From Pseudomonadota bacterium (lineage in GTDB: Bacteria; Pseudomonadota; Alphaproteobacteria; Sphingomonadales; Sphingomonadaceae): a stretch of DNA of 64,000 nucleotides. The DNA is taken from contig JAEZZI010000003.1 of NCBI GenBank assembly GCA_023418595.1, positions 62,001-126,000 on the forward strand. Reading direction: 5' to 3'. The notes below the pieces were generated by a model. The model ran no database searches, was not told the DNA's origin, and was given only the letters and a program-made list of their open reading frames with translations. Position numbers and translations under genes: made by a program. Of this stretch, positions 56,897 through 64,000 are shown in pieces (position 1 is the first letter of the stretch; each line of letters begins with the position of its first letter).

Positions 56897-58825
56897 TCAG
56901 GCCCGCACCCCGGTCTCTGCCCCGGCCTCCTCGTTCCAGCGCAGTGCTTTCAGCACCGTGTCGACAATATGTTCGGCGTTCAGCCGGGCTTCGTCATATT
57001 GCTTTTCGGGCTTGTCCTGATCCTGGAACACGTCCGGCAGGCGCATGGTGCGCAGCTTCAGGCCTGCGTCGATCAGGCCTTCGTCGCTGGCATAGGTCAG
57101 GACGTGCGCGCCCAGACCGCCGACCGCGCCTTCCTCGATCGTCACCGCGACTTCGTGGGTGGTCAGCATCCGGCGGATCAATGCCTGATCGAGCGGCTTG
57201 GCGAAGCGCAGATCGACGACGCTGGTGGACAGCCCCTTGGCCTCCAGCGCGTCGGCGGCCTTCATCGCTTCGGCGAGGCGCGTACCCAAGGACAGGATCG
57301 CGACCTTCTTGCCTTCGCGCACCACCCGGCCCTTGCCGATCTCCAGCAGTTGCGGCGCATCGGGCAGCGCGACGCCAGTGCCGTTGCCGCGCGGATAGCG
57401 CACCGCGATCGGGCCGGTATCATGCTCGGCGGCGGTGTAGGTCATGTGGACCAGTTCCGCCTCGTCGGCCGCCGCCATCACCACGAAATTGGGGAGCGTC
57501 GCCAGATAGGTAATGTCGAAGCTGCCCGCATGGGTCGATCCGTCGGCGCCGACCAGCCCTGCGCGGTCGATCGCGAACCGCACGGGGAGATTCTGGATGG
57601 CCACGTCGTGGACGACCTGGTCGTAGGCGCGCTGGAGGAAGGTCGAATAGATCGCGCAGAACGGCCGCATTCCCTGCGCGGCAAGCCCTGCGGCAAAGGT
57701 CACCGCATGCTGTTCGGCAATCCCCACGTCGAAGCTGCGGTCGGGATGCGCCGCTGCGAACTTGTCCACCCCGGTGCCCGACGGCATCGCCGCGGTGATC
57801 GCGCAGATGCGCTCGTCCTTGTCGGCGAGCTTGGCCAGGGTTTCGCCGAACACATTCTGGTATGCGGGCGGGCCGGGCGGGGCCTTGGCCTGCGTGCCGG
57901 TAATGACGTCGAATTTCTGGACGCCATGATATTTGTCGGCGGCATTTTCGGCGGGCGCATAGCCCTTGCCCTTCTTGGTCACGACATGGACCAGCACCGG
58001 GCCTTCCTTGGCGTCGCGGACATTCTCCAGCACCGGGATCAGATGGTCGAGATTATGGCCGTCGATCGGCCCGACATAATAGAAGCCGAGCTCCTCGAAC
58101 AGCGTGCCGCCGGTCACCATACCGCGGGTGAATTCCTCGGCCTTTTCTGCGGCCGAATGGACGCGGCGCGGCAGGCGGCGCGCGACCTTTTTGGCGAGGC
58201 TGCGCAGCCCCAGATACTCGCTCGACGATACCATCCGCGCGAGATAGGCGGACAGGCCGCCCACCGGCGGCGCGATCGACATGTCGTTGTCGTTGAGGAT
58301 GACGACCAGCCGGTTGCCCGCCTGTTCGGCGTTGTTCATCGCCTCATAGGCCATGCCCGCCGACATCGATCCGTCGCCGATGACCGCGATAGCCTTGCCC
58401 GGCGCGTCGTTCAGCTTGTTGGCGATCGCAAAACCAAGCGCCGCCGAGATCGAAGTCGAGGAATGCGCCGCGCCGAACGGGTCGTATTCGCTTTCGCTCC
58501 GCTTGGTGAACCCCGACAGCCCGCCGCCCATGCGCAGCGTGCGGATGCGGTCGCGCCGCCCGGTCAGAATCTTGTGTGGGTAACATTGGTGCCCGACGTC
58601 CCAGACGAGCTTGTCGTTCGGCGTATCGAACACATAATGGATCGCGGTGGTCAGTTCGACCACGCCCAGACCCGACCCCAGATGCCCCCCGGTGACGCCG
58701 ACGGCGGAGATCATTTCCGCGCGCAATTCATCGGCCAGTTGCCGAAGGTCGCCGACCTCGAGTTTGCGAAGATCGGCGGGGGTGTTGACCGTATCGAGGA
58801 GCGGCGTGTGGGGCAGTTCGGACAT
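56897..58825 (-). CDS. dxs: 1-deoxy-D-xylulose-5-phosphate synthase
   Basis: First enzyme of the MEP isoprenoid pathway, condensing pyruvate and glyceraldehyde 3-phosphate with ThDP. The 642-residue length is normal. Features are VWDVGHQCYPHKILTGR, the ThDP motif IGDGSMSAGMAYEA, the catalytic-glutamate region GIAEQHAVTFAAG and the C-terminal transketolase domain ending GLGAHVLTYAS. It is immediately upstream of tlyA and supplies precursors for quinones and carotenoids. No fault visible. Confidence 0.98.
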   Translation of the reverse strand: MSELPHTPLLDTVNTPADLRKLEVGDLRQLADELRAEMISAVGVTGGHLGSGLGVVELTTAIHYVFDTPNDKLVWDVGHQCYPHKILTGRRDRIRTLRMGGGLSGFTKRSESEYDPFGAAHSSTSISAALGFAIANKLNDAPGKAIAVIGDGSMSAGMAYEAMNNAEQAGNRLVVILNDNDMSIAPPVGGLSAYLARMVSSSEYLGLRSLAKKVARRLPRRVHSAAEKAEEFTRGMVTGGTLFEELGFYYVGPIDGHNLDHLIPVLENVRDAKEGPVLVHVVTKKGKGYAPAENAADKYHGVQKFDVITGTQAKAPPGPPAYQNVFGETLAKLADKDERICAITAAMPSGTGVDKFAAAHPDRSFDVGIAEQHAVTFAAGLAAQGMRPFCAIYSTFLQRAYDQVVHDVAIQNLPVRFAIDRAGLVGADGSTHAGSFDITYLATLPNFVVMAAADEAELVHMTYTAAEHDTGPIAVRYPRGNGTGVALPDAPQLLEIGKGRVVREGKKVAILSLGTRLAEAMKAADALEAKGLSTSVVDLRFAKPLDQALIRRMLTTHEVAVTIEEGAVGGLGAHVLTYASDEGLIDAGLKLRTMRLPDVFQDQDKPEKQYDEARLNAEHIVDTVLKALRWNEEAGAETGVRA

Positions 58826-58863
58826 TCGGTCTGCTTACCCCAGCGCCAAAGCCGTGTCGATTG

Positions 58864-59337
58864 TTACGTTTTGGCCGAAACCGCGTCGCAATCCGCGCAT
58901 TTTCCGCGCACTTCGATCACCGGACGCACCGGCGAAAATCCGGTCGCGCTTGCCGCCTTGCGGACAGTGCTGGTGATTTTGTCGTCGTCGATATGCGTGG
59001 TCTGGCCGCAATCGTCGCACACCAGAAAGATGCAGTCGTGCAGACAATCGGGATGCGCGTTGGCGACATAGGCGTTTGCGCTCTCGACCCGCCGCGCGAG
59101 GTTGGACGCCACGAACAGGTCGAGAATGCGATAGACCGTATTGGGCGCGATCCGGCGTTCGGCGGCCTTCGACACGCCCTCGGCAATGTCATAGGCGCTG
59201 GCCGGTTTTTCGAACCCCGCGAGCACGCCGAAAATCTGCGCGCGCAGGTCGGTCCATTGCTCGCCCTTCGATTCGAGGGTGACGCGGGCCGCGTCGGACA
59301 GGGCAGTGCCGGAATGTTCGTGATGCGCGTGTGCCAT
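58864..59337 (-). CDS. zur: Fur-family regulator, Zur-like
   Basis: A 157-residue metal-dependent repressor. The winged helix covers about residues 25-85 (WTDLRAQIFGVLAGF, ISTA-like SAYDIAEGV, APNTVYRILDLF); the structural zinc cysteines are in CDDCG and CADC. Histidine-rich N-terminus (AHAHHEHSG) and absence of the HHDH-type Fur motif suggest zinc control, but the class is inferred. A MerC-like membrane gene lies next on the same strand, and together they could form a zinc-handling pair. Confidence 0.85.
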   Translation of the reverse strand: MAHAHHEHSGTALSDAARVTLESKGEQWTDLRAQIFGVLAGFEKPASAYDIAEGVSKAAERRIAPNTVYRILDLFVASNLARRVESANAYVANAHPDCLHDCIFLVCDDCGQTTHIDDDKITSTVRKAASATGFSPVRPVIEVRGKCADCDAVSAKT

Positions 59338-59386
59338 CCTACAAATCTAGGCGTTGCCACGACCGCTGGCAATCGCCCGGCGCACG

Positions 59387-59758
59387 TCAGGCGATGGCCC
59401 GGCGATTGAGATAATGGCCAAGCCCCAGCAGCGTGACGCCGATCAGGGTCACGCCGACTTCGCCATTGCCGTGCGGCATCGTCAGCGCCGCCGCCATCAC
59501 CGCCAGACCGACCACGCCGATCGCAAGCGGCAGCCGCTGACCATGCGTCTGAATGCCTCGGCCAAGCGCGATTCCACCCAGCACGATCGCAAGCACCAGT
59601 CCGGCTTCGTGAATGAACGGGCTGTGCAGCAGACCGCCCACCGCCGACGCTGCGCCCAGAAACAGGGCCGTCGCCAGACAATGCGCCATGCACAGGCCCG
59701 AAAGCCCGATTGCCCAGCGGTCCAGTCTGCCGCGCGGATGTGAGTCGCCTGAAGCCAT
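59387..59758 (-). CDS. MerC-domain membrane protein
   Basis: A 123-residue protein with four membrane helices and the CMAHC cysteine pair in helix 1 (LSGLCMAHCLATALF), matching the MerC family of metal-ion (mercury or zinc) importers. Start at ATG 59758 is chosen because family members begin near DRWAIGLSGLCMAHC; ATG 59785 would add nine residues. The neighbouring Zur-like gene suggests zinc. Its promoter contains a weak AT-rich palindrome (59791-59803). Confidence 0.8.
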   Translation of the reverse strand: MASGDSHPRGRLDRWAIGLSGLCMAHCLATALFLGAASAVGGLLHSPFIHEAGLVLAIVLGGIALGRGIQTHGQRLPLAIGVVGLAVMAAALTMPHGNGEVGVTLIGVTLLGLGHYLNRRAIA

Positions 59759-59790
59759 TGCGGAAGCGCATATGACACCGATCATGTCAG

Positions 59791-59803
59791 GTTACAATAT
59801 CAC
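59791..59803. promoter_or_regulatory. weak AT-rich palindrome, possible Zur site
   Basis: GTTACAATATCAC, an imperfect palindrome (about 8 of 13 positions matching its reverse complement), lying in front of the MerC gene. Zur boxes in other proteobacteria are AT-rich palindromes of similar form. Only a suggestion. Confidence 0.25.
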
Positions 59804-59874
59804 ATGAACGAAAAATTCGGGCGAGTGGTCGGCAAGGCTGCGTGACATCCAGCTATACTGCCGGAAAAGATACT

Positions 59875-59952
59875 CCGTCATTGCGAGCGCAGCGAAGCAA
59901 TCCAGTGACGTGCTCGCTGCCCTGGATTGCTTCGCTGCGCTCGCAATGACGG
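59875..59952. repeat. palindromic repeat family D
   Basis: Two perfect 31-bp arms built on CATTGCGAGCGCAGCGAAGC with a short spacer (16 bases), between the MerC and ctaA genes. Similar elements are widespread in alphaproteobacteria. Only this copy occurs in the window. Confidence 0.9.
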
Positions 59953-60029
59953 CAAAAGAGGCGAGGCCACGCCCTCCACTCCCGCCGCCGCTTGAACCGG
60001 GCATGGCCATCGCGCATAGGACCGTCTTC

Positions 60030-61097
60030 ATGGACCAGGTCGAACCCCGCGCCCGGATCGGCGCCCCGCGCGCCATCGCCAACTGGCTGTTCTTCGTCGC
60101 CGCTTTGGTCGTCGCGATCGTCGCGGTCGGCGGCATCACCCGGCTGACCGAATCGGGCCTGTCGATCACCGAATGGAAGCCGGTGTCGGGCGTGCTGCCG
60201 CCGCTCAGCGAAGCGCAGTGGCTGATCGAGTTCGAGAAATACCGCCAGATCCCCGAATATCAGCAGATCAACCGCGGCATGAGCCTCGACGAGTTCAAGT
60301 TCATCTTCTTCTGGGAATATCTCCACCGCGTCATCGCCCGATTTATCGGGCTCGCCTTCGCCCTGCCGCTCGCCTGGTTCTGGGCAAAAGGCATGATCCC
60401 GTCGGGATTCAAGCCGCGCCTCGTCGGCCTGCTGGCACTGGGTGGACTTCAGGGCGTGATCGGGTGGTGGATGGTCGCATCGGGGCTGGTCGAGCGCACC
60501 GATGTCAGCCATTTCCGCCTTGCCGCGCATCTGCTGCTCGCCTTGTTCGTGCTTGCGAGCCTGCTCTGGACCGCGCGCGACATGCTCAACCTCGCCCGCA
60601 ATCCCGCTGCGCCCCGCGCGCGCCTGACCCCCTTCACGCTGGCGGTTGGCGCCGTGCTGTTCGTGCAACTGCTGTTCGGCGCGTTCGTCGCCGGGCTCAA
60701 CGCCGGACTGGTCACCGACCAATGGCCGCTGATGAACGACCGCTTCTTCCCGGCGGATGAATTTGCGATGCGGAGTTTCTGGGATGCGATCGTCAACGAT
60801 CCTTATGTTCTCCACTGGATTCACCGCTGGTGGGCCTGGGTCGCGTTCGCCGCGCTGGTGATGCTCGCGATCCGGGTGAAGAAAAGCGGCGAGCGATCGA
60901 CCGCGATCGCGATCCACGCGCTGCTCGGCATTCAGATCCTGCTCGGCATCGCCACCGTCATGTCAGGCGTCGAAATCACGCTGGCGGTGCTGCATCAGGT
61001 GGTCGGCGCGCTGCTGGTCGGCGCGACGACCTGGGGCGCGCATCGGTTGGGAACCACGCCCGCGGCATCCCCCATCCTTCGCGAAGCCACCGCGTGA
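60030..61097 (+). CDS. ctaA: heme A synthase (CtaA/Cox15)
   Basis: Oxidises the methyl group of heme O to the formyl group of heme A for aa3-type oxidases; a 355-residue inner-membrane enzyme with about eight helices. The conserved histidines are in FFWEYLHRVIARFIG, SHFRLAAHLLLA, VLHWIHRWWAW and LAVLHQVVGALL. GGITRLTESGLSITEW is the typical start region. Start at ATG 60030, with AGGA eight bases upstream; ATG 60003 is possible. Its stop overlaps the cutA GTG. Confidence 0.95.
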   Translation: MDQVEPRARIGAPRAIANWLFFVAALVVAIVAVGGITRLTESGLSITEWKPVSGVLPPLSEAQWLIEFEKYRQIPEYQQINRGMSLDEFKFIFFWEYLHRVIARFIGLAFALPLAWFWAKGMIPSGFKPRLVGLLALGGLQGVIGWWMVASGLVERTDVSHFRLAAHLLLALFVLASLLWTARDMLNLARNPAAPRARLTPFTLAVGAVLFVQLLFGAFVAGLNAGLVTDQWPLMNDRFFPADEFAMRSFWDAIVNDPYVLHWIHRWWAWVAFAALVMLAIRVKKSGERSTAIAIHALLGIQILLGIATVMSGVEITLAVLHQVVGALLVGATTWGAHRLGTTPAASPILREATA

Positions 61098-61411
61098 CGG
61101 ACATCGCTCTGGTGCGCGTGACCTGCGCCAATCAGGCCGAAGCCGAACGGCTCGCGGAAATCACCGTTCGCGACCGGCTCGCGGCCTGCGCGAACATCGA
61201 AACGCCCTGCCGCTCGGTCTATCGCTGGGACGACAAGGTCGAACATGCATCCGAGGTGCCGGTCCTGTTCAAGACCAGCATGGCCCTGGCGCAACCGCTT
61301 GCCGACCGCATCGCCGAACTCCACAGCTACGACCTGCCCGCGATCGAGATGTGGCCCGCCGCCGTCTCGCCTGTCTTGGCGCAATGGGTGGATGCCGAAA
61401 CCGGTGCTTGA
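61094..61411 (+). CDS. cutA: divalent-cation tolerance protein CutA
   Basis: A 105-residue trimeric signal-transduction-like protein. The family pattern is clear: ALVRVTCANQAEAERLAEITVRDRLAACAN, YRWDDKVEHASEVPVLFKTS, and SYDLPAIEMWPA. Its GTG overlaps the TGA of ctaA (GTGA), so it is coupled to heme A synthase. Linked in E. coli to copper and other metal tolerance; copper is the ion of cytochrome oxidase, which could explain the pairing. This is an inference. Confidence 0.93.
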   Translation: MTDIALVRVTCANQAEAERLAEITVRDRLAACANIETPCRSVYRWDDKVEHASEVPVLFKTSMALAQPLADRIAELHSYDLPAIEMWPAAVSPVLAQWVDAETGA

Positions 61412-62204
61412 CCTGATCGTCGCCAGCGCACTCATCCAGACCGCACCGGTTCCGGCCGCGCTGTTCAACCCGCCGCTCGACCGGACGTTCACCTATGTCA
61501 CCGATCAGCGGCGTAGCGATCCTGCGGGCGAGCGACGCTACCGGGTCGAGCGCGCGCTGCGATTCAGCCGCGATGCCGACGGCCTGTTCGCCGATCTGAC
61601 GCTGACCAGGATCGACGGCGATGCCGATGGCGGCGGGTTCGAGCGCGGTCTGGCCGGACTGAAGGACCGCACGATCCGCTATCGGCTCGATCCCCAGGGG
61701 CGGCTGACGACAATTCCCGGCATTGAAGGTCATTGGGCGGCATTCGCAGGTGGCTTGGCAAATACCGACGCGCCGCAGGGAGCGCAGCGCACGCTGGCGG
61801 CGCTGCGGTCCGCGCCGCCCGCGCAGCAACGCGCAATGCTGTGGTCGATGATCGAGCCGGTCATCCTGCCCGGTCTCGCCGCGCAAGCGCCGTATCGCTT
61901 GCGCCCCGTATCGCAACCGGGCCGCGCGCCGTTTGCCACGGGCGCGATGCTCAGCGGAACCGAAAGCCTGTCGCGCGTCGCCGATGGCGGAATCGAACTG
62001 CGGCGGATGGTCAGCGGCGCGCACCGGGCAGCGCTCGGACAAGCCACCGAAACCGTGGAGCGGGATCGCGACACGCGCGTCACGCTCGATGCGGCCACCG
62101 GTCTGCTGACCGGCTCGACCGAGGTGACGCGCACCCGCATCGGCGCCGTCGAACAGGTGGTAACGACCCGGCTGTCACTCTCCCAAAATCAGACAGGTAA
62201 CTAG
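61392..62204 (+). CDS. hypothetical secreted protein
   Basis: About 270 residues, not recognised. The N-terminus (LDLIVASALIQTAPVPAALF) resembles a short signal peptide. The rest is beta-rich with repeated charged edges: RTFTYVTDQRR, ADLTLTRIDGDADGG, a helical middle, and a C-terminal RVTLDAATGLLTGSTEVTRTR. Start at ATG 61392 or GTG 61404; both overlap the end of cutA, so it may belong to the ctaA-cutA transcript. It ends 126 bases before rplM. Function unknown. Confidence 0.62.
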   Translation: MPKPVLDLIVASALIQTAPVPAALFNPPLDRTFTYVTDQRRSDPAGERRYRVERALRFSRDADGLFADLTLTRIDGDADGGGFERGLAGLKDRTIRYRLDPQGRLTTIPGIEGHWAAFAGGLANTDAPQGAQRTLAALRSAPPAQQRAMLWSMIEPVILPGLAAQAPYRLRPVSQPGRAPFATGAMLSGTESLSRVADGGIELRRMVSGAHRAALGQATETVERDRDTRVTLDAATGLLTGSTEVTRTRIGAVEQVVTTRLSLSQNQTGN

Positions 62205-62330
62205 ATACCCGTCAACAGTCGCCCGCGATGCTTGACTTTCGGGCGGTTCATCGGCATTTGGCCGCTCAATCGCGCTGTCCGTTGGGGCGGCGCGTTCGCG
62301 TTTCTCTCGCTCTAATAAGGTCCAAAGCCC

Positions 62331-62810
62331 ATGAAGGCGCTCATGAAGACCACCAAGTCGGCCAAGCCGCACGAAGTGGAAAAGAAGTGGCACATCGTCG
62401 ATGCCGACGGCCTGGTGGTCGGTCGCGCGGCGACGATCATCGCCAATGTTCTGCGCGGCAAGCACAAGACCAGCTTCACCCCGCACGTCGATTGCGGCGA
62501 CAATGTCGTCGTCATCAACGCCGACAAGGTCCGTTTCACCGGCAAGAAGCGCACCGACAAGGTCTATTACAAGCACACCGGCTATGCCGGCGGCCTGAAG
62601 GAAGTGACCGCGGACAAGATCCTCGACGGTCGTTTCCCCGAGCGCGTCCTTGAAAAGGCGGTCGAGCGCATGATCCCGCGCGGTCCGCTTGGTCGCCAGC
62701 AGATGCGCAACCTGCGCATCTTCAAGGGCAGCGAGCATCCGCACGCCGCCCAGAACCCGGAAGTCCTCGATATCGCGGGCATGAACCGCAAGAACAAGGT
62801 GGGCGCATAA
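62331..62810 (+). CDS. rplM: 50S ribosomal protein L13
   Basis: An early assembly protein of the large subunit, 159 residues. Typical stretches are VEKKWHIVDADGLVVGRAATIIANVLRGKHK, YYKHTGYAGGLK, and MIPRGPLGRQQMRNLRIFKGSEHPH. A start at ATG 62331 gives a 12-residue tail before VEKKW; ATG 62343 is a shorter option. Its TAA overlaps the ATG of rpsI by one base (TAATG), the usual L13-S9 order. Confidence 0.97.
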   Translation: MKALMKTTKSAKPHEVEKKWHIVDADGLVVGRAATIIANVLRGKHKTSFTPHVDCGDNVVVINADKVRFTGKKRTDKVYYKHTGYAGGLKEVTADKILDGRFPERVLEKAVERMIPRGPLGRQQMRNLRIFKGSEHPHAAQNPEVLDIAGMNRKNKVGA

Positions 62811-63364
62811 TGTCCGACAACCGCCAGTCCCTCTCCGATCTGGGCGCGATCGCCAAGGGCGAACAGGCCGCAACCCCTGCCCCCGCAACCGCCAACGCAA
62901 CCGATTCGACCGTCGAAACCGCACCGGCCCAGCCCGCAGCGCCGACGACTCCGCTTCGCGAACAGCAGATTGACAAGCAGGGCCGCGCCTATGCCACCGG
63001 TCGCCGCAAGGATGCGGTGGCCCGCGTCTGGCTGAAGCCCGGCAGCGGCAAGATCACCGTCAACGGCCGCGACCAGGAAGTGTATTTCGCACGTCCGACG
63101 CTGCGTCTCGTCATCAACCAGGTGTTCGGCGTCGCCGATCGCGACGGTCAGTATGACGTCGTCTGCACCGTCAAGGGCGGCGGACTTTCGGGTCAGGCCG
63201 GCGCGGTCAAACACGGTATCGCCCAGGCGATCACCCGCTACGAACCGGCGCTGCGCGCACCGGTGAAGGCAGCAGGCTTCCTGACGCGCGACAGCCGCGC
63301 GGTCGAGCGCAAGAAGTATGGCAAGGCCAAGGCCCGCCGCAGCTTCCAGTTCTCGAAGCGCTAA
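62810..63364 (+). CDS. rpsI: 30S ribosomal protein S9 with N-terminal extension
   Basis: A small-subunit protein whose C-terminal tail reaches the P-site tRNA. The 184-residue protein is about 55 longer than the E. coli form: the first 55 residues are Ala/Pro/Thr-rich and low in structure; the core begins at YATGRRKDAVARVWLKPG. KHGIAQAITRYEP and the basic end RKKYGKAKARRSFQFSKR are normal. It is coupled to rplM by a one-base overlap. A strong terminator follows. Confidence 0.97.
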   Translation: MSDNRQSLSDLGAIAKGEQAATPAPATANATDSTVETAPAQPAAPTTPLREQQIDKQGRAYATGRRKDAVARVWLKPGSGKITVNGRDQEVYFARPTLRLVINQVFGVADRDGQYDVVCTVKGGGLSGQAGAVKHGIAQAITRYEPALRAPVKAAGFLTRDSRAVERKKYGKAKARRSFQFSKR

Positions 63365-63390
63365 GGCTTTTCGGCCTTTCGAAACGCAAG

Positions 63391-63421
63391 AAGGGCGGTC
63401 CGCTGGCGGGCCGCCCTTTTT
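63391..63421 (+). terminator. intrinsic terminator of rplM-rpsI
   Basis: GGGCGGTCCGC pairs with GCGGGCCGCCC (one G-T pair), four- to five-base loop, then five T. About 27 bases after the rpsI stop. A clear Rho-independent terminator. Confidence 0.9.
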
Positions 63422-63565
63422 CGTGCGCGCCGCCCGAACGGCATCGGCTCGCCCCCCGGTCAGCTCATTTCGCCTCCGTGACGTTAATATCGCTTGTCGG
63501 TTACAAAATTGCGGCATAGCGTTGCGGAATTGGTCGATTGGCCAAGTCTGATCAGGGGGATATGC

Positions 63566-64000
63566 ATGATTGCGTCGGTATCGCGCGGTGCGCGCGTTCG
63601 TTCGTTGCTTTTGGCGGGCTGCGCCGCCGCTACGCTGGGGGCAGTTCCTTCGGCAATGGCGCAACAAGTCGGTCCCTATGGACCGACCGGTTCGGTCGAA
63701 TCACCGCATGAAGGCGCTCCGGTTTCGTCGGTGGAAACGCCGCACACGCCCCCTGTCGGATCGGTCGAGACGCCGCAGATCGTCATCAACAATAATTTCA
63801 CGCCGAACGACGCGCTTGATCCGAACAACATTACCGGCGTCGGCCAGGTCATCACCGACAGCGGCGGCGGTTTCATCGGCACCTGCACCGGCACGCTCAT
63901 CAACCCGCGCACCGTCATCTTTGCCGCACACTGCGTGAACACCCGCGACGCGACCGCCTATGGTGCGGCCTCGGGCGGGGTCGGCGCGGGCATCGGCTTC
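63566..64000 (+). CDS. secreted trypsin-like serine protease (5' part only)
   Basis: The reading frame runs past the end of the window; 145 codons are present. A signal peptide ends at SAMAQ (about residue 33). Then come three similar units, GSVESPHE, SSVETPHT and GSVETPQ, before the protease domain. The catalytic histidine lies in GTLINPRTVIFAAHC, the chymotrypsin-type motif. The Asp and Ser lie beyond the edge. It may be an autotransporter, but no barrel can be seen here. Start at ATG 63566, after AGGGGG; no homologue can be named from this part alone. Confidence 0.8.
   Translation, partial: MIASVSRGARVRSLLLAGCAAATLGAVPSAMAQQVGPYGPTGSVESPHEGAPVSSVETPHTPPVGSVETPQIVINNNFTPNDALDPNNITGVGQVITDSGGGFIGTCTGTLINPRTVIFAAHCVNTRDATAYGAASGGVGAGIGF

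Overview
The window is chromosomal DNA of a GC-rich alphaproteobacterium, almost certainly a sphingomonad (Sphingomonas, Sphingopyxis or a near relative). The signs are the large TonB-dependent receptor, the MurL/MurD2 route to D-glutamate, the class of gene neighbourhoods (tesA/ybbA/ybbP, pyrB with a degenerate dihydroorotase, dxs-tlyA, heme A synthase) and many palindromic intergenic repeats of a kind that recurs in sphingomonad genomes. No phage, plasmid, IS or CRISPR signal was seen. Most of the window is housekeeping and biosynthetic core, with a few accessory insertions. Bases 1-129 hold no gene I can support.

Layout. 0.1-9.3 kb: alpha/beta hydrolase, an atypical Nramp transporter, asd, a HerA-like ATPase, an S9 peptidase and a membrane-anchored methyltransferase. 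9.4-11.3 kb: rplS-trmD, with a vapBC toxin-antitoxin pair directly upstream and translationally coupled to trmD. 11.3-18 kb: a thioredoxin-reductase-like flavoprotein, a CPBP protease, tRNA-Arg, a lipoprotein, and tesA divergent from ybbA-ybbP. 18-26 kb: gatCAB, then a coupled DUF3089/ruvX/pyrB/pyrC' cluster and a membrane-tethered LuxR-type protein. 26-30 kb: two SPOR-domain repeat proteins around a ParA-like ATPase and a ribbon-helix-helix partner. 30-42 kb: serB and miaA (overlapping divergent starts), ilvB-ilvN-ilvC, murL-murD2, yceI, a BLUF photoreceptor, and leuA behind a leucine leader peptide. 41.7-49.5 kb: folM-like reductase coupled to folE, a TonB receptor, a SWIB protein, two tRNAs, ilvE, a MarR regulator and a hemerythrin protein. 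49.6-59.8 kb: proC-ybjN, ubiK, tspO, an RND efflux pair, tlyA-dxs, a Zur-like regulator and a MerC protein. 59.8-64 kb: ctaA-cutA, rplM-rpsI and the 5' end of a secreted trypsin-like protease.

How it fits together. Branched-chain amino acid synthesis is well represented but scattered (ilvBNC, leuA, ilvE). Translation is strongly represented (trmD, rplS, gatCAB, miaA, rplM, rpsI, three tRNAs). Envelope functions include murL-murD2, SPOR proteins, the RND pump, TspO and the TonB receptor. Many genes are coupled by 1-4 nt overlaps (ATGA, GTGA, TAATG). At least seven families of palindromic repeats sit mainly behind gene ends; one copy lies inside the apparent reading frame of ybbP.

Most interesting points: vapBC sitting upstream of trmD-rplS, a leuA leader peptide with four Leu codons, a dihydroorotase homologue without its metal ligands, the ParA/RHH/SPOR cluster, and the in-frame palindrome in ybbP.
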